Source: Megamerina dolium (Eukaryota > Arthropoda > Insecta > Diptera > Megamerinidae). From it: 64,000 nt of DNA. The stretch covers positions 30,059,073-30,123,072 of the forward strand of contig OY978526.1 of assembly GCA_963854835.1 (NCBI GenBank), written 5' to 3'. Shown piece by piece: positions 47,044 through 59,550 of the stretch (within the stretch, counting starts at the first letter, position 1; each line of letters begins with the position of its first letter). Under the pieces are notes generated by a model. It saw nothing but the letters and a program-made list of their open reading frames with translations. It was not told where the DNA came from and ran no database searches. Made by a program: the position numbers and the translations under genes.

Positions 47044-50000
47044 TACTTACTTACTTACTTATGTGGCCATAACAACTGAATATCGATTTAGGCCGAAAAT
47101 AACATGCTTCGCCAGCCATCTCTGTTCTTCGCTAGCTGGCGCCAGTTAGAAATTCCAAGCGCTGTCAGGTTCTCCAGTACTTGGTCTTTCCACCGGAGGT
47201 TTGGTCTTCCTCTTCTGCGCCGTCCTCCAGCGGGTTCCGAATATAACACCTTCTTAGCTGGAGCGTGTTCTTCCATTCGCTCGACATGACCTAGCCAGCG
47301 CAGCCGCTGGATTTTGATGCGCTTTACTATGTCAATATCGGCATATAGCTCGTACAGCTCATGGTTGTACCTTATTCGGTACTCGCCACCAACGCAAATA
47401 GGTCCAAAGATCTTGCGCAGGACTTTTCTCTCGAAAACTACAAGCATTCGCTCATCCGAGGTGGAAATTATCCAGGCTTCAGCGCCATATGTTAGGACAG
47501 GCATGATGAGAGACTTGTAGAGTGTAGTTTTCGTTCTTCCAGAGAGGGTTCGACTTCTCAATTGCTTACTTAGCCCAAAGTAGCACCTGTTGCAAGAGTG
47601 ATCCTTCGCAATATCTCCTGGCTGACGTCATTATTGCTGTTAATGCTGCTTCCAAGATAGACAAATTCCCTTACTTTTTCAAAAGCGTAGTTGTCAACAG
47701 AGACGAGCTGTTCAAGATGCCGGGACTCTTTGTTTTTTGATACTAGGTACTTCGTCTTGAAATCATTCACCGTGAGACCCATCCGACGCGACTCTCTTTC
47801 CAACTCTGAGAATGCTGCACTGACTGCTCGCGTGTTCATGCCGATTATGTCAATATCGTCGGCATACGCTAACAGCATGACACTTTTGTTGAAGATAGTG
47901 CCATTATGTCGTAGATCAGCAGCTCGTATTATTTTCTCCATAATAAGATTGAAGAAGTCGCACGATAACGAATCACCTTGTCTGAAACCCCGTTCGGTAT
48001 TAAACGGTGCGGAGAGGTCCTTCCCAATTTTCACTGCACAACGGGAGTTATGCAGTGTCATTCTACAAAGTCGAATGAGCTTTGCAGGAATACCGAACTC
48101 AGACATTGTTGCGTAGAGGTAATCCCTTACCGGACTGTCGAAAGCGGCTTTATAATCAACAAATAGGTGGTGTGTGTCGATCTGTTTTTCTTGGGTCTTC
48201 TCCAGGATTTGGCGCAGTGTGAAAATCTGGTCGATGGTGGATTTACCAGGTCTGAAGCCACACTGATAAGGTCCAATCAGGTTGCTGAGCATAGGCTTCA
48301 ACCTTTCACACAGTACGCTCGATAGAACCTTGTACGCGATGCTCAGGAGACTTATTCCACGGTAGTTGGCGCAAATTGTGGGGTCTCCTTTTTTATGTAC
48401 AGGACAGAGAACACTGAGCCTCCAATCATCAGGCATGCTTTCATCCGACCATATTCTGCTTATGAGCTGGTGCATGCGGGTGAGCAGCTCATCGCCTCCG
48501 GTCTTAAACAACTCGGCAGGCAGGCCATCAGCACCTGCAGCTTTGTTGTTCTTCAGCCTTAAAATGGCCGTTTCAACCTCGTCATAGTCGGGTGGTGGAA
48601 CATCAACACCATCATCTGTAATTGGGGTTATCGGGCATTCTCCTCCACTGGCGGAATTGTTCGTAGCATCGCCATTCAGTAACGTGGAGAAGTGTTCCCT
48701 CCATAGGCTCAGTACACTCTGGACATCCGTAACCAGATTCCCATTTCCATCACGACAAGAAGAGGCTCCGGGATTTAAACCTCCACTCAGGCGCTTGATC
48801 TTTTCAAAGAATTTTCGAGTCTCATTCTTGTCGGTACACATCTCTATCTCCTCACACTCGCGTCTTTCCAACTCCCTCTTCTTGCGCCTGAAAAGACGTC
48901 TCTCTGCACTCCTTTTCTCTCTGTACCGCTCCTTAACAGCTCTTCTGTAGGCGGCGTCTTTCTCTGCGGTAGCGTAGCGACACTCCTGATCATACCACTC
49001 ATTCCTCAGAGGCCGGTAGTAACCGATTACCTCCTCGGCAGCATTAGTCATGGAGTGGGATATATGTGTCCACCGTGCGCATGTATCATCAAGTGGGGGA
49101 GTGTTCTGCATAAGCAGATCCGATAGTCGAGTGTAAAATGCACCTGCTGTCTCTGGTGATTGCAGCTTACTGACGTCGAGCTTTCTCTGTGTGGGACTTC
49201 TCTTGTTATGTGCGACACATAAGCGTGTGCGCACCTTAGCTGCAACAAGGTAGTGATCCGAGCCGATGTTGGCACCACGGATCGATTTCACGTCCATCAC
49301 ACTGGAAGCATGCCTTCCGTCAATCACCACATGATCAATTTGGTTTCTTGTACGATGATCTGGAGACAGCCATGTCGCTTTGTGGATGTCGAGATGCTGG
49401 AATCTGGTACCACCAATTACCATGTTTCGTGCTGCGGCGAAGTCGATCAGCCTCATTCCGTTATCGGTGGTGTTCTGGTGGAGGCTGAATTTTCCGACAG
49501 TTGGACCAAAGGTACCTTCCTTGCCCACCCTGGCATTAAAATCGCCAAGCACGATTTTGATATCGTGGCGGGGGCAGCGGTCATAAGCTTCTTCGAGGCG
49601 CTGAAAGAAGCTCTCCTTGGTCACATTGTCCTTCTCATCCGTCGGAGCGTGGGCACATATAAGACTGATGTTGAAAAATTTTGCCTTGATGCGGATTGTG
49701 GCCAGCCGTTCGTTCACAGGCGTGAACTGTGAGACAAGATGTCGTAGTCTCTTGCTGACCAAAAATCCACATCCTAATTCGTGCCTTTCAGCATGGCAAC
49801 TGTAGTAGATGTCACAGGACGCTCTTTTGGAGCAGCCCTGTCCTGTCCATCGCATTTCCTGGAGAGCGGTGATGTCAGCTCTGTATTTTTCGAGGACATC
49901 AACCAGCTGGATCGAGGCACCCTCCCTATAAAGGGACCGGACATTCCAGGTGCATATCCGTAAATCATTGTCCTTTTTTCGTTTGCGGGGGTCATCAACA

Positions 50001-50358
50001 AAAGCGGTAGTCCTTATCCGAGGCATATTTGTTTTTTTCATTGGGGGGTTTTTTATGTGGCGGGTCCCACTCACTTCAGCCGCCTCCCAGCGGGTGCCAG
50101 GAAGACGTTGCCCGGTGGTCGCCACATGGAGGGCCCCCATTAATAATAATGAAAGCGCCGTCACATAGTAAGCAGAGCAAGCTATATGACTACCCCTCAT
50201 TAACAAATAAAGGTATCATCACATAGCGCTCAGATCAAACTACATGACAGCCAGTGAGTTGACTTGCGATGAGTTCAACAAGGATTGCGCTAGCCCCACC
50301 CAGTTGAGGCAGTTAGACACGTTACCTTGCGAAAACACCACCAGACCAGACCAGCAGT
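47044..50358 (-). mobile_element. Full-length RTE-clade non-LTR retrotransposon
   Basis: 3315 bp, flanked by a perfect 13-bp direct repeat TGGAAAAACAACT (47031-47043 and 50359-50371), which fixes both ends. On the minus strand: a 5' leader of about 150 bp, one long ORF with endonuclease and reverse transcriptase, a 3' untranslated part of only about 26 bp, then an (AAGT)n tail of about 20 bp. Short 3' UTR, simple-repeat tail, single ORF and total size all match RTE elements. The only clear lesion is a one-base deletion near 47592. Probably a recent insertion. Confidence 0.95.
47088..50206 (-). pseudogene. RTE endonuclease/reverse transcriptase, one frameshift
   Basis: Would nick target DNA and reverse-transcribe the element RNA at the nick. 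The 5' part is 878 codons from 50206; likely real starts also include Met56 and Met61. AP-like endonuclease at residues 82-322: RICTWNVRSLY, LQEMRW (catalytic Glu117), GDFNARVG (221-228), SDHYLV (316-321). Reverse transcriptase at about 545-870: NYRGISLL, GFRPGKSTIDQ, FVDYKAAFDS (682-691), GFRQGDSLSCDFFN, AYADDIDIIG (YADD at 781-784). A missing base near 47592 ends this frame; the next resumes through RCYFGLSK, LTYGAEAW, RWLGHVERMEE to the stop at 47088. The truncated sister at 35.6 kb has the base, showing a deletion here. All catalytic motifs intact. Confidence 0.95.
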
Positions 50359-50371
50359 TGGAAAAACAACT

Positions 50372-53285
50372 ACAAGTTAAAAATTTGTACAGATCTAATA
50401 TGCACAAAAATTGCAATACATTGAGATATATAGTCATATATATGTACAATATGTAAACGTTGTTGCGAAAGGATATAAAATTTTTATTGTTTAGATTTTT
50501 ATGTGGTAACGCGAAACATAATAAATGAGCATAAAGAAGAAGAAACAAAAACCAAAAATTGTAGAAAAAATTGTCCAAATATTTGCGATCTTTTGTTTTA
50601 GTAGTGGTTTTGACAATAATAACGATCATGATGATGATGATGATGATGATGATGATGGTGGTGGTGTTGATGTCGGCGTTGCTTTTGGTGTTGACGGTAA
50701 TGGTGGTGGTGTTGGTGTTCAAGCATCATCGGCGATTTGCTCATGCTAAAAAGTGCTCGTATGCATCTAAATTTTGGTTACAATAAAAATTAATATACAT
50801 ACATGCATGCCGGCATGCATGCATGTGCACATATTTTAAGTAGCTTAACATAATGGTGCCGAATTTGTTTCAACAATATCCACTAGAGCTAGGTGCTTTG
50901 TTAAGAAGCACGTGTAAATGTTATTAGGATTTACGCCTGATGATGCCCTTAAAAGTGAATCAGTGTGTGTGTGTAAGTAAGTGAGTGAGTAAGTGAGTGA
51001 ATGAATGAGCTTATAAAAGAGAAAGATTTATAGAAAGCCAAACTGACATACATACAACATTAGATAGTGTACCGAAGTAGCAAAGAGTATTGTAACGTTA
51101 TTAGTAAGTAGTAGGTACCTACAATATAATATTGAACAATATTACAACAATGAAATATACAATATATAAATATGAGAGTGAACATACAAAAGTATAGCAA
51201 CGTATAGCAAAAGGAAGCACCTTAATATCCTGCTGGCCTTTGAATGCCAAATCAATGACTGTGTGGCATGTATATACCATATATTCTCCTCGTACTATGG
51301 AGAACAGTAATAATAGCTACCGGTAAACAGTTTTCTGTATAACGATGTTTGTGGCTAGTGTAACATTGTAGGTGTACATACGTACTTGTTTGCCAAATGG
51401 GATACATAGTTATTTTGTGGAAGGAAATTGATTTTTCACTATACGCTCTACTAATCCGTAAAGGATAATGATGATGTGTTTAAAGCATTTTACACTCTAC
51501 TTTACACAAGTTAATAGTTGGGAAAATGTATGATTATTATGATTTTCTTTCTATTCAACGAGTAGTGGTGTTTAAATTCTCAACAATAATTATATTGTCA
51601 AATGAACTAAAGAATATTGTGTTTACATGCATTTAATTGCCAAAACCAATTTCAATAGCCAACAACACCTGTTCAGTTACCTATCATTTATGTACAATAC
51701 AATAACGTAATACATGCAAAGCTTTTCATCATGGACGGCTCGAATAATTCATCATCGTCAAAAGTAATCAACCACATCCTTAGAAACGGTTATTTAATGC
51801 AAACATTTTACACACTTTCTTTGTGTTAACCATGTGTGTATGTGTACCTATTCATCAGGAAGTGTTTGGTGTAATGTGTCTGCGAATAGAAACATAATTC
51901 ACATTTTTTTTTCTTGTGTAAGTGCTACTTCATAATAAAAGTAATAGATCGTCACTCACTCTTTTGCACTACTTTGACCTTCTAACATAGATATACATAT
52001 TCATTTACTTGTGTACGAGTATAGTCCTGTACATGAAGATGGGACGAAATATGAAAATTTACATAATAAGTGTTATACCATCTCATTACATCGAAAATAT
52101 TTTACAAGCATTTTACGTACATATTTGTTTGGCATAGTGTAGTGGTATAGTGTTTAGTTGAAAAATCTAAAATTCAAAATTGTTAATAGCGCTATTTGCT
52201 ACACCGATTATTATTCTTTATTATAGGATACAAAGCAAAGTCAAAAGGTGACTACAATGGGGGAAAAAAAAATAATATTCAAATGTTGCATGTTTTGCAG
52301 ACAAGCTGCAATTATTTCACTGTTCTGAAGCTGGTCATTATTTTAATATGCTTTCACTTTTTCACATTTTACCTGCACTGTAATTATCTACAGCAAATAT
52401 ATGTATGTACGTATGTACCTACATTAGATTGGTACAATTTTTAAAAATATGTAATTTACAAATGAAAGGATTTTGTAAAAAAAAAAAAAATAATTTTTCA
52501 TCTTGAAACTTCCTCATGTGCAGTTGAATTTTGCTATCTGTTTGAGGAAATAGATTTAAAAAATTTATTTTAGAAATTACATTTTATGAATAAGTCTAAT
52601 GCACATATATAAAAACTACAAGATTACAAGAGGCGTCCTTGTACTAAATAACACCAAGTTAAATGAGTGCAGACGCACAGTGCTACAATCTCGTACAATT
52701 CGTGGACACAAATCGAAGTAGTTCTTGTCTTATATTTCAATGATATTTCGTATTAAGTTGGATCACTGATTTCAAATCTGAAATCGGGATTTTTTTTTTT
52801 AAATCGTATAGTTTCGTTATGTTGTATCGGTATAATTGGCATAATAAAAAATTGTTCTCACTTGATGATTTTCCCTGAAGAAATACAATACAAAATTTAC
52901 ATAAAATTATATTGCAAAAAATTAGACTACCTACTAATTGTAATTATAATAATAAAATAAACAAGCAAATGAAAAGACTATAGACTCATACAATTATCTG
53001 ATCTATTACAATTACAACAACAACAATGAACAACAAGTAAATTGAGTTGAGACTGAGAAACAACTCTGACATTCAATTCGTATTATCGGTGGTGGAAATT
53101 AGTTGTTTTGATTCGAATGAATAAGGCAATTAAGCAAGCAAAGCAACTGAGTTGAGTTTCCATTCGAAAAAGGGCCATGTGTATCGCAAAAGAGATTTAA
53201 CAGTCTATTATGGCATGGTCACCGTACTAACAACTGAATACCTTGGTTACAAATATATCAAATCGGTATTCTAAAGTATTTTAAA
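50372..53285. other. AT-rich non-coding DNA
   Basis: No gene recognised. Includes (GAT)n(GGT)n at 50626-50715 and GTAA/GTGA repeats near 50970-51010. The Asp/Gly frame over the former is a microsatellite artefact. Confidence 0.6.
50626..50715. repeat. (GAT)n/(GGT)n low-complexity tract
   Basis: About nine GAT-type triplets followed by GGTGGT-rich triplet repeats. Confidence 0.9.
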
Positions 53286-53291
53286 TTTTTA

Positions 53292-54386
53292 CCTGGGCTT
53301 CATACTTCATAGAAGTGACAGTGACAATTTTGTCACGACAGGCATTTTCGGAATTGTCACTGTGTTCTGATTATTAAAAACAATTGTCCCCATCGTGTCG
53401 ATTCCATCACAAATTCCATTGAAGAAGTGACAAAATTGTCCTTCTCAGGCATTAAACGTGTCATTGAAAAAATTATTGTCATATGAAATTTTTCGGTAAA
53501 CGTCATTAATTTTGTTTTGAAACGTATGCCAATGAGTCAATTTTGATTGTTAACATGTCAAGTGTTTTGTGTATTATGTATTAACGACCGGTGTCAAAAG
53601 CAAGTTGCGGTTAAAATTACCGAATATAAAAAATTTTCCGAATACCTTCAACATGCCATTGATGGTGTAAAGAACTATTCAGTAATACACGGGAATCGTG
53701 GAAAGAATAGCAGCATCGAAACATTGCAGTTGCGGTCCAGCAACAATGATTGCATTTATGGAATGCTTCCCATGACAATCTACGTATGCAGTTTCATTTC
53801 AATGTGAAGCATCCCTTGGAAAGAAGGTTCCGCAACCACGCCAGCAACCTTCGGAAATTCTACCAAATGAAAAAAGTCTTCAACTATTCTTGATTAATGA
53901 TTATATACTGCTTCGGTATAAATAATTTTCTTTGAAGTTTATATCAAGAAAATCGAAATCGAAAGTCATTCGTTGTCGAAATGTTCGTGGACCTCTACGA
54001 ACAATCAACTTACGATTTTCTTCACCTTTACTTTGATTTTCACTTTAAAATATTGCATGTGAATTTTTTTAGTTTTTAAAAATATTAAAATTATTGAAAA
54101 GTAATGAAGTGACCAAAATTCTCGTGTTCCGACGGAATTATTTAGTCTTTTCGCTAATGCCCCGACAATTTTGTCACAGTGGGAATTGTCAGCACCATTG
54201 TCAGACAATTGTCAACAATATTTCAATATTGACAATGTCGCTTTTCAACAATTGGTACCGTTGCCTACAGGGGTCTATGAAACAAACAAAAAAAAAAAAA
54301 AAATGTCGCTGACAATTCTGGCTCTGAAATTTTCTGCAAAAATCGACAATTGTCGCACCTGTTACTTTTATGAAATCTATCCCTGC
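53292..54386. mobile_element. Non-autonomous inverted-repeat element, unclassified
   Basis: Ends are imperfect inverted repeats of about 40 bp: cctgggcttcatacttcata at the left; the right end read on the minus strand is gcagggatagatttcata, then aaagtaacagg...gacaatt, matching agaagtgacag...gacaatt. Both ends contain clustered GACAATTGTC-like palindromes (left 53320-53420, right 54160-54360). The interior has one short frame (53547-53807) without recognisable motifs. The CAGGG-type tip suggests a hAT-like origin, but no 8-bp duplication is visible. A TTA/TAA pair flanks the ends imperfectly. Confidence 0.5.
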
Positions 54387-54394
54387 TAACGAGA

Positions 54395-56630
54395 AGGTAA
54401 TATGCTTTTACCTCTTAAACGTGTGTATTTTTTTTAAATAAAATTTGAGCACACTTTTAGAAAGACATATAAAACCACAGGCTGTAATAGATCAAAAATT
54501 TGTAAATATTGCAAATAAATTTCACCCAATAAATAGAAAAATATTGCCAAAATTTTCCCTTATTGAGAAAAATAATTGTTTTGGATTTGTAGGAAGCTGA
54601 AAAGTAATTTTAAATTAAAGCACAATAATTTATTGTATAATAGAAATTTTAGGAAAAATCCGGATGGTAAAAATAAAAACAATTTGATGCACTTTGATGT
54701 ACTTTGTACTTGTACGTCAAGAAATAAACCCCAAAAATATGTAGCAGCTTAAGGGACACAACTAGTTTGACAACCTGAAAAAAAGGTGATTTTTGCGAAT
54801 TGTTAAAAAAAATAATATTTTAATATTATAATATTTTAATATTTTGCAGATATTTTTTTGCATAAATAATGAAAACAAAGTAATTTTTTGAAATGAAAAT
54901 ATTCGATTTTCAGCAAGTTATTCACCATCTCCTTAGTCCTCAAAAATAAAAGTTCTCCCACTGCTGCAATGATTGTAGCCTTCACAGTGCTTGGAATTAA
55001 AAAAACCAAAAATTTTAGATTATATTTTCTATACATTGACTCTCTTGATTGTAAAAAAAAAATAAAATGCAACAAAATGGCGGATTTTTGAAAAAAAAAA
55101 ATTTTAATTTTGCTCAAAAATCGGTTTGTTTTTGGCTTGGCATAATTACATTTTTCATCCAATCATAAACGTGGAGGGACATTGTAGTAAAAAACAAATA
55201 CACAAATTAAAAAAGGACTCAAGTCGAACGGGTAATTTTTTATCGAGTTACAGCTGCAGCCAATGTGAAAAATTTGGTTTTGAGAAAAACGCGTTTAAAG
55301 GTAAAAGAACTGATTTCATTCTTCATTACAGCTGCTCTGTAGAAGGCTATAACTCAGAAACTATTTGAGATTTTCACTTGAAATTTTAATATGTTATTTT
55401 TAAAGATACAAAAATTCCAAAAATGCAAAAAAGAAACCTCAAAAGCTTAGGAGCTACCATCCGTTACGAAAGTACTACTCGTACTCGTCCTAAAATATTT
55501 TTTTTTTTTTGTTATCAAAATATGTTTTTCCATTACAAAACTTGCTATCTATATTATTTTAAATTTGTTAGAATATAATAATATATTTTTCCCCATGCTA
55601 AATGTATGTAAAAAATATAAAAATGCATGAGAAAGTATGTATATTTCAAAACTAAAAGATTGTAATGAAAGCTGAGAAGCTTTTTGAAATATCAATGTTA
55701 ATTCGATAAACACAAAAAAAAAAAAAGCATGAAAATCAAGCCTACTGCTTTTTATATAGCCTGCTTCTAACTATACAATGTTATATTTGTTTTTTGACGA
55801 AATTCAAACAGTTTAATTAACCCCAACTTGGAATATGAAATTCGAAGTACACTTTATATATCACTGTACAATGATTTTATTAAGGATTTTGTTTAAAATT
55901 ATTTTAGATTGGTTTGTAGATATACAATAATTTTTAAAATATATAAAAATATATACTTTTGTTTATTTGTAAATTTGTACATTTATCTGTTGAACAATTA
56001 TTTTGTCCTTTTTTACGAAATAATACCTATGATCAAATATTATGTCAATATTATTTTACAAAAGTTTCTCATTTCTCTAGAACACCACATTTTTACATTA
56101 TGCCACATACATACATGTAAATGTGCACAACGAGTACTCGTATTGTAGCATCAAATTTAAGTTTTATGCAGTATCATACATACAATCATACAATATAGTA
56201 TTTGCCTTGAAACTTACCTATCATAACATTTAACAATAGTAAAACACTATGAGTGTTTCATTTCCTAATTCTATCATATTTATGTATTGTCTGCAATTTT
56301 ATTTGCATATGACAATTTGTATTTTGGTTTTTTCTTTTTCTTTTTTGTTCTGGTTTATGTTGAAAATTCATTCATTGTTACTGCTCAAGTGTGAATGTAT
56401 TGTATCATCATATCATCACGAATTTCATGCTGTACGTATAGCACAACATTGACAATTCTAAATTGTTATCATTGTTGAAATTTTATATACATAAATATGT
56501 TTGTGTAGAGAATGTAAAACAATGTTTTTCAGAACTTTTACATTCCAGTATCATGGCTTGTATTTAATTGACTCATTACTACTGCAAGAGTAATGCTCCT
56601 TTGCATGCTTACGTATTTATATACAATATA
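54395..56630. other. AT-rich DNA with a possible decayed repeat
   Basis: Around 54748-55470 a stretch starts ttaagggacacaac and holds phrases such as ctataactcagaaactattt that look like a decayed dispersed repeat with poly-A/T-rich interior. The right end is unclear. The rest is ordinary AT-rich sequence. Confidence 0.35.
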
Positions 56631-57682
56631 CAGTGTGTTCCAATACTAGGTGTGGTACTTTGTTATCGATTAAAATCTGCTTTATCCCGCCATAATTTGT
56701 GTCATTGTCATCGTGACAGTATAGGATTTTAGCTATTGATCCTTACATGAAAGAACAATGTATTGAAGTCGTTGAATTTTGGATCTTAAATTCCAAGTCG
56801 ATGGTGCAAACGCTACGATCGATTCACCAAAAACGGGGTCGCAATCATCACATTAGTGGAACAACTGTGAGCAACGTTGTGAATAAATTTTATCAAACTG
56901 TGTCCGTACTTGATGCCCCGAAGCCAACCAGAGTGCGGACTGTACGCAGTGCTGAGAATATTGCTGTCGTAAGTGAAAGTGTCGTCGAGTACCACGGAAT
57001 GTCCATTCGCCATCGTTTGCAACAATTGGCCATTTTCGCGATCTTTATCGAATTTTGTACTTGGACTAGAAGTTACACTCATATAAAGTCCCATTGATGC
57101 TGCTGCCTCGTGACCACACACAACGCCGTACATTCGCTTATTGGACCCTGCAAATGATTGCTGAAGATCTTATCGGACGCGGCTCATTTCCACCTCGGCG
57201 GCTATGCTAACAAGCAAAACTGCCGTATTTGGAGCTCGGAAAATTCACACGTCATTATTGAGAAGCCAATACATCTAGCGCGAGTCACTGTTTGGTGCGG
57301 TTTATGGATCGCAGATCGAGATTAAACCTTAGGATCTGAACGATATGTGATTTCAATAGAACAGCGCTACACCACATACAACTCGCCTCAATTTGGACAA
57401 TTTGGCTATGTGAATGATCCAAAGGCGATTCCAGACTTGAAAAGCAATATTACATAGGTGATTCGGGCCATTCCTGAGGTCATACTGCTAAATATAATTA
57501 AGAATATGGCCGAAAGAGTGAGTAATCTATGGAATAGTCGCAGATAACATATCGGCGAAATAATTTTCCATACATAATAGTATTGTGTGGTCTTTCGAAA
57601 GAAATGAAATATTTGCAAAAATTCGGAACCCTTTTCGTTTTATTCAAAATCAAAGTAACACACATCTTAATGGATAACCCTG
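56631..57682 (+). pseudogene. Diverged relative of the D,D41D transposon
   Basis: 1052 bp between TA sites (56629-56630 and 57683-57684) with diverged inverted ends (cagtgtgttccaa; on the minus strand cagggttatccatta), close in style to the AAGGGTTATCCATTT family. The protein from 56747 reads VVNKFYQTVSV, RTVRSAENIAVVSESV. After a frame change LSDAAHFHLGGYANKQNCRIWSSEN (first Asp kept, neighbouring Glu changed), then IEKPIHLARVTVWCGLW. The region with the second and third Asp is mostly deleted. It is a separate, older lineage of the same group. Confidence 0.85.
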
Positions 57683-59361
57683 TATAATAGAAACTTATTG
57701 CATTTTAGAGAATGAGTTGAGTTATTCAAATACTTGATTGATATCCATAAAAATGGTAACCTATATAGTTACATAAATGTGCTCTGAACATGTGCATGCT
57801 GTATGCTTCGCTATCCTTTGATTGGTTTCTCCTCTTTTATGAACGTGATCCAATTGTTTGATTGCTTTTGTTTTCGTTTGCTTTTGGCATGCTCTTTGGT
57901 TGCTTCGACAATTGATTTTAGTATTTCATCTCTTTGCTTTTGTTCCTACAGAATTCAGGCTTCCTTTCCTTAAATATACCTTTTATTGAGGGAGCTATTC
58001 TATGAAGCTGTGTGAAAGTGTTTTGTCATTAAAGGTAACATGTTGAGGTATGCTCTGCAAATATTTTATTTAGGTGAAGTGAATATGTTGTCATCTAGTA
58101 CAATATTTGTACTGGATGCTATGACAACGAGATTTCTATTGTTGGACATAGAAAAGGGTGTTCTTTTTACAGAGCTTTAGCTATATCGAATTGGAGAAAA
58201 TAGCATAAAATTGTGAACATTTTTTAAGCTTTGGTTCTATTGATTATTTTCTTTAGAAAACAATCCAAGTGTGTCGATTTTTCAAAATAAAATTGCACTA
58301 TTTGCCAGCATTTTTAGGATGTCGGTCATTTGATTTTGTATATAAATGATATTCGAATTGTCGGATACTCTCATGGTACTCATGATACTACGCATGCATG
58401 TGAGTACTATGTATATGTCAATGAAGGATACCTTTCAACCTACCTACCTACAAATGACCAGTGCCCTATGACCACAACAAATTGTTTGCTATTTCCAATT
58501 ATTCTGCTGCTGATAGCATATTCTCATGATTCTGGCGACATAAATTTGTAAGCACATTCTATTATTTTATAGTTTGCTTAAATGAGATATGTATGTATTT
58601 AGAATTGTTGTTATGATATCTGGGGGTTTCAATTGTTTTGGATTTTGTAAAAATCATAACTAAGAGACTTGTAATTTCGATGTTGTAATTTTTAGAAAGG
58701 TCAAAAGTTCGTCAAATTCACTCCCCACATACACTCACACACACACACACACACACACACCCATAGAATATATTAAGACGAATTTTAGTTTATATAATAT
58801 TTACCATACAATTTTTTTTTGTGTGCAGCATGTAATAAAGCTTATTTTTATTAGCAATCATTTCGATTTATAGCTTTTTATATATAAATATATTTTTTTT
58901 GTTTATCATTGAACAAATGTATTTCGATTGAAAGTATCGCATATTATTGTGATGGTGGTGGTGGTAGTCATGATATTAATGAAGATGTCGCCAGCCATCA
59001 TCCATTCAAACGCATACAGTTCAAATACCATTTGCGTTATCGATTACACGGGCAATAGACGGTAAATGATGCCGCTGAGTATTTATTTCTTTAACTGCTT
59101 GCTATTCAAGATTGCTCACTCCTTACTCACTCCTTACTCACTCCTTACACTCGATTCAATACATATTCGGTATATAGGGTAAAGATCCAATTGTTTGGGA
59201 TGAGTTTTCGTTCATAAGGATTAATAAATTTTTCGATAATAGTATAAAGGAAATTTAGTGATATTTTGTAAATGATATATTTCTAATTTCTAAAGTGTCA
59301 TACATGTATTATTTGCATATAGACATTTATAGACATTGTCTGAAACAGGATAAGAAATGTA
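57683..59361. other. AT-rich non-coding DNA
   Basis: No gene recognised. (AC)n at 58735-58761 and (GGT)n near 58952-58964. Confidence 0.55.
58735..58761. repeat. (AC)n microsatellite
   Basis: About 13 AC dinucleotides. Confidence 0.93.
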
Positions 59362-59550
59362 AAGGGTTATCCTTTTCGCGGTTTCAAAAGTATAGGGCTA
59401 GGATTCGACATCTGTCAAACTGAATTGTTAAAACAATTTCTTTCTTTTTCAGTTCAAAGTCTGACATTTGCGAAAATGGATCGCTTAACTATCGCACAAT
59501 GCATTAAAATTGTAAAAACCTACTACAAAAATGGTGATTCTGCCACAGCT
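59362..59550 (+). mobile_element. D,D41D transposon, copy 3 (5' fragment)
   Basis: The left inverted repeat (AAGGGTTATCC..TTCGCGG), preceded by TA, leads into the same leader and the start MDRLTIAQCIKIVKTYYKNGDSATA of the transposase. It then stops abruptly at 59550 and joins unrelated sequence. Nearly identical to copies 1 and 2, so a young insertion that was truncated. Confidence 0.93.

Noticed and set aside
47104..50168. Several plus-strand open frames of 60-159 codons
   Set aside because: Shadows on the opposite strand of the RTE coding region.
50525..50749. Asp/Gly-rich open frame
   Set aside because: Encoded by a (GAT)n/(GGT)n microsatellite; adjacent sequence is not coding-like.
53547..53807. 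86-codon frame inside the inverted-repeat element as a transposase
   Set aside because: No DDE, hAT or zinc-finger motif recognisable; too short.
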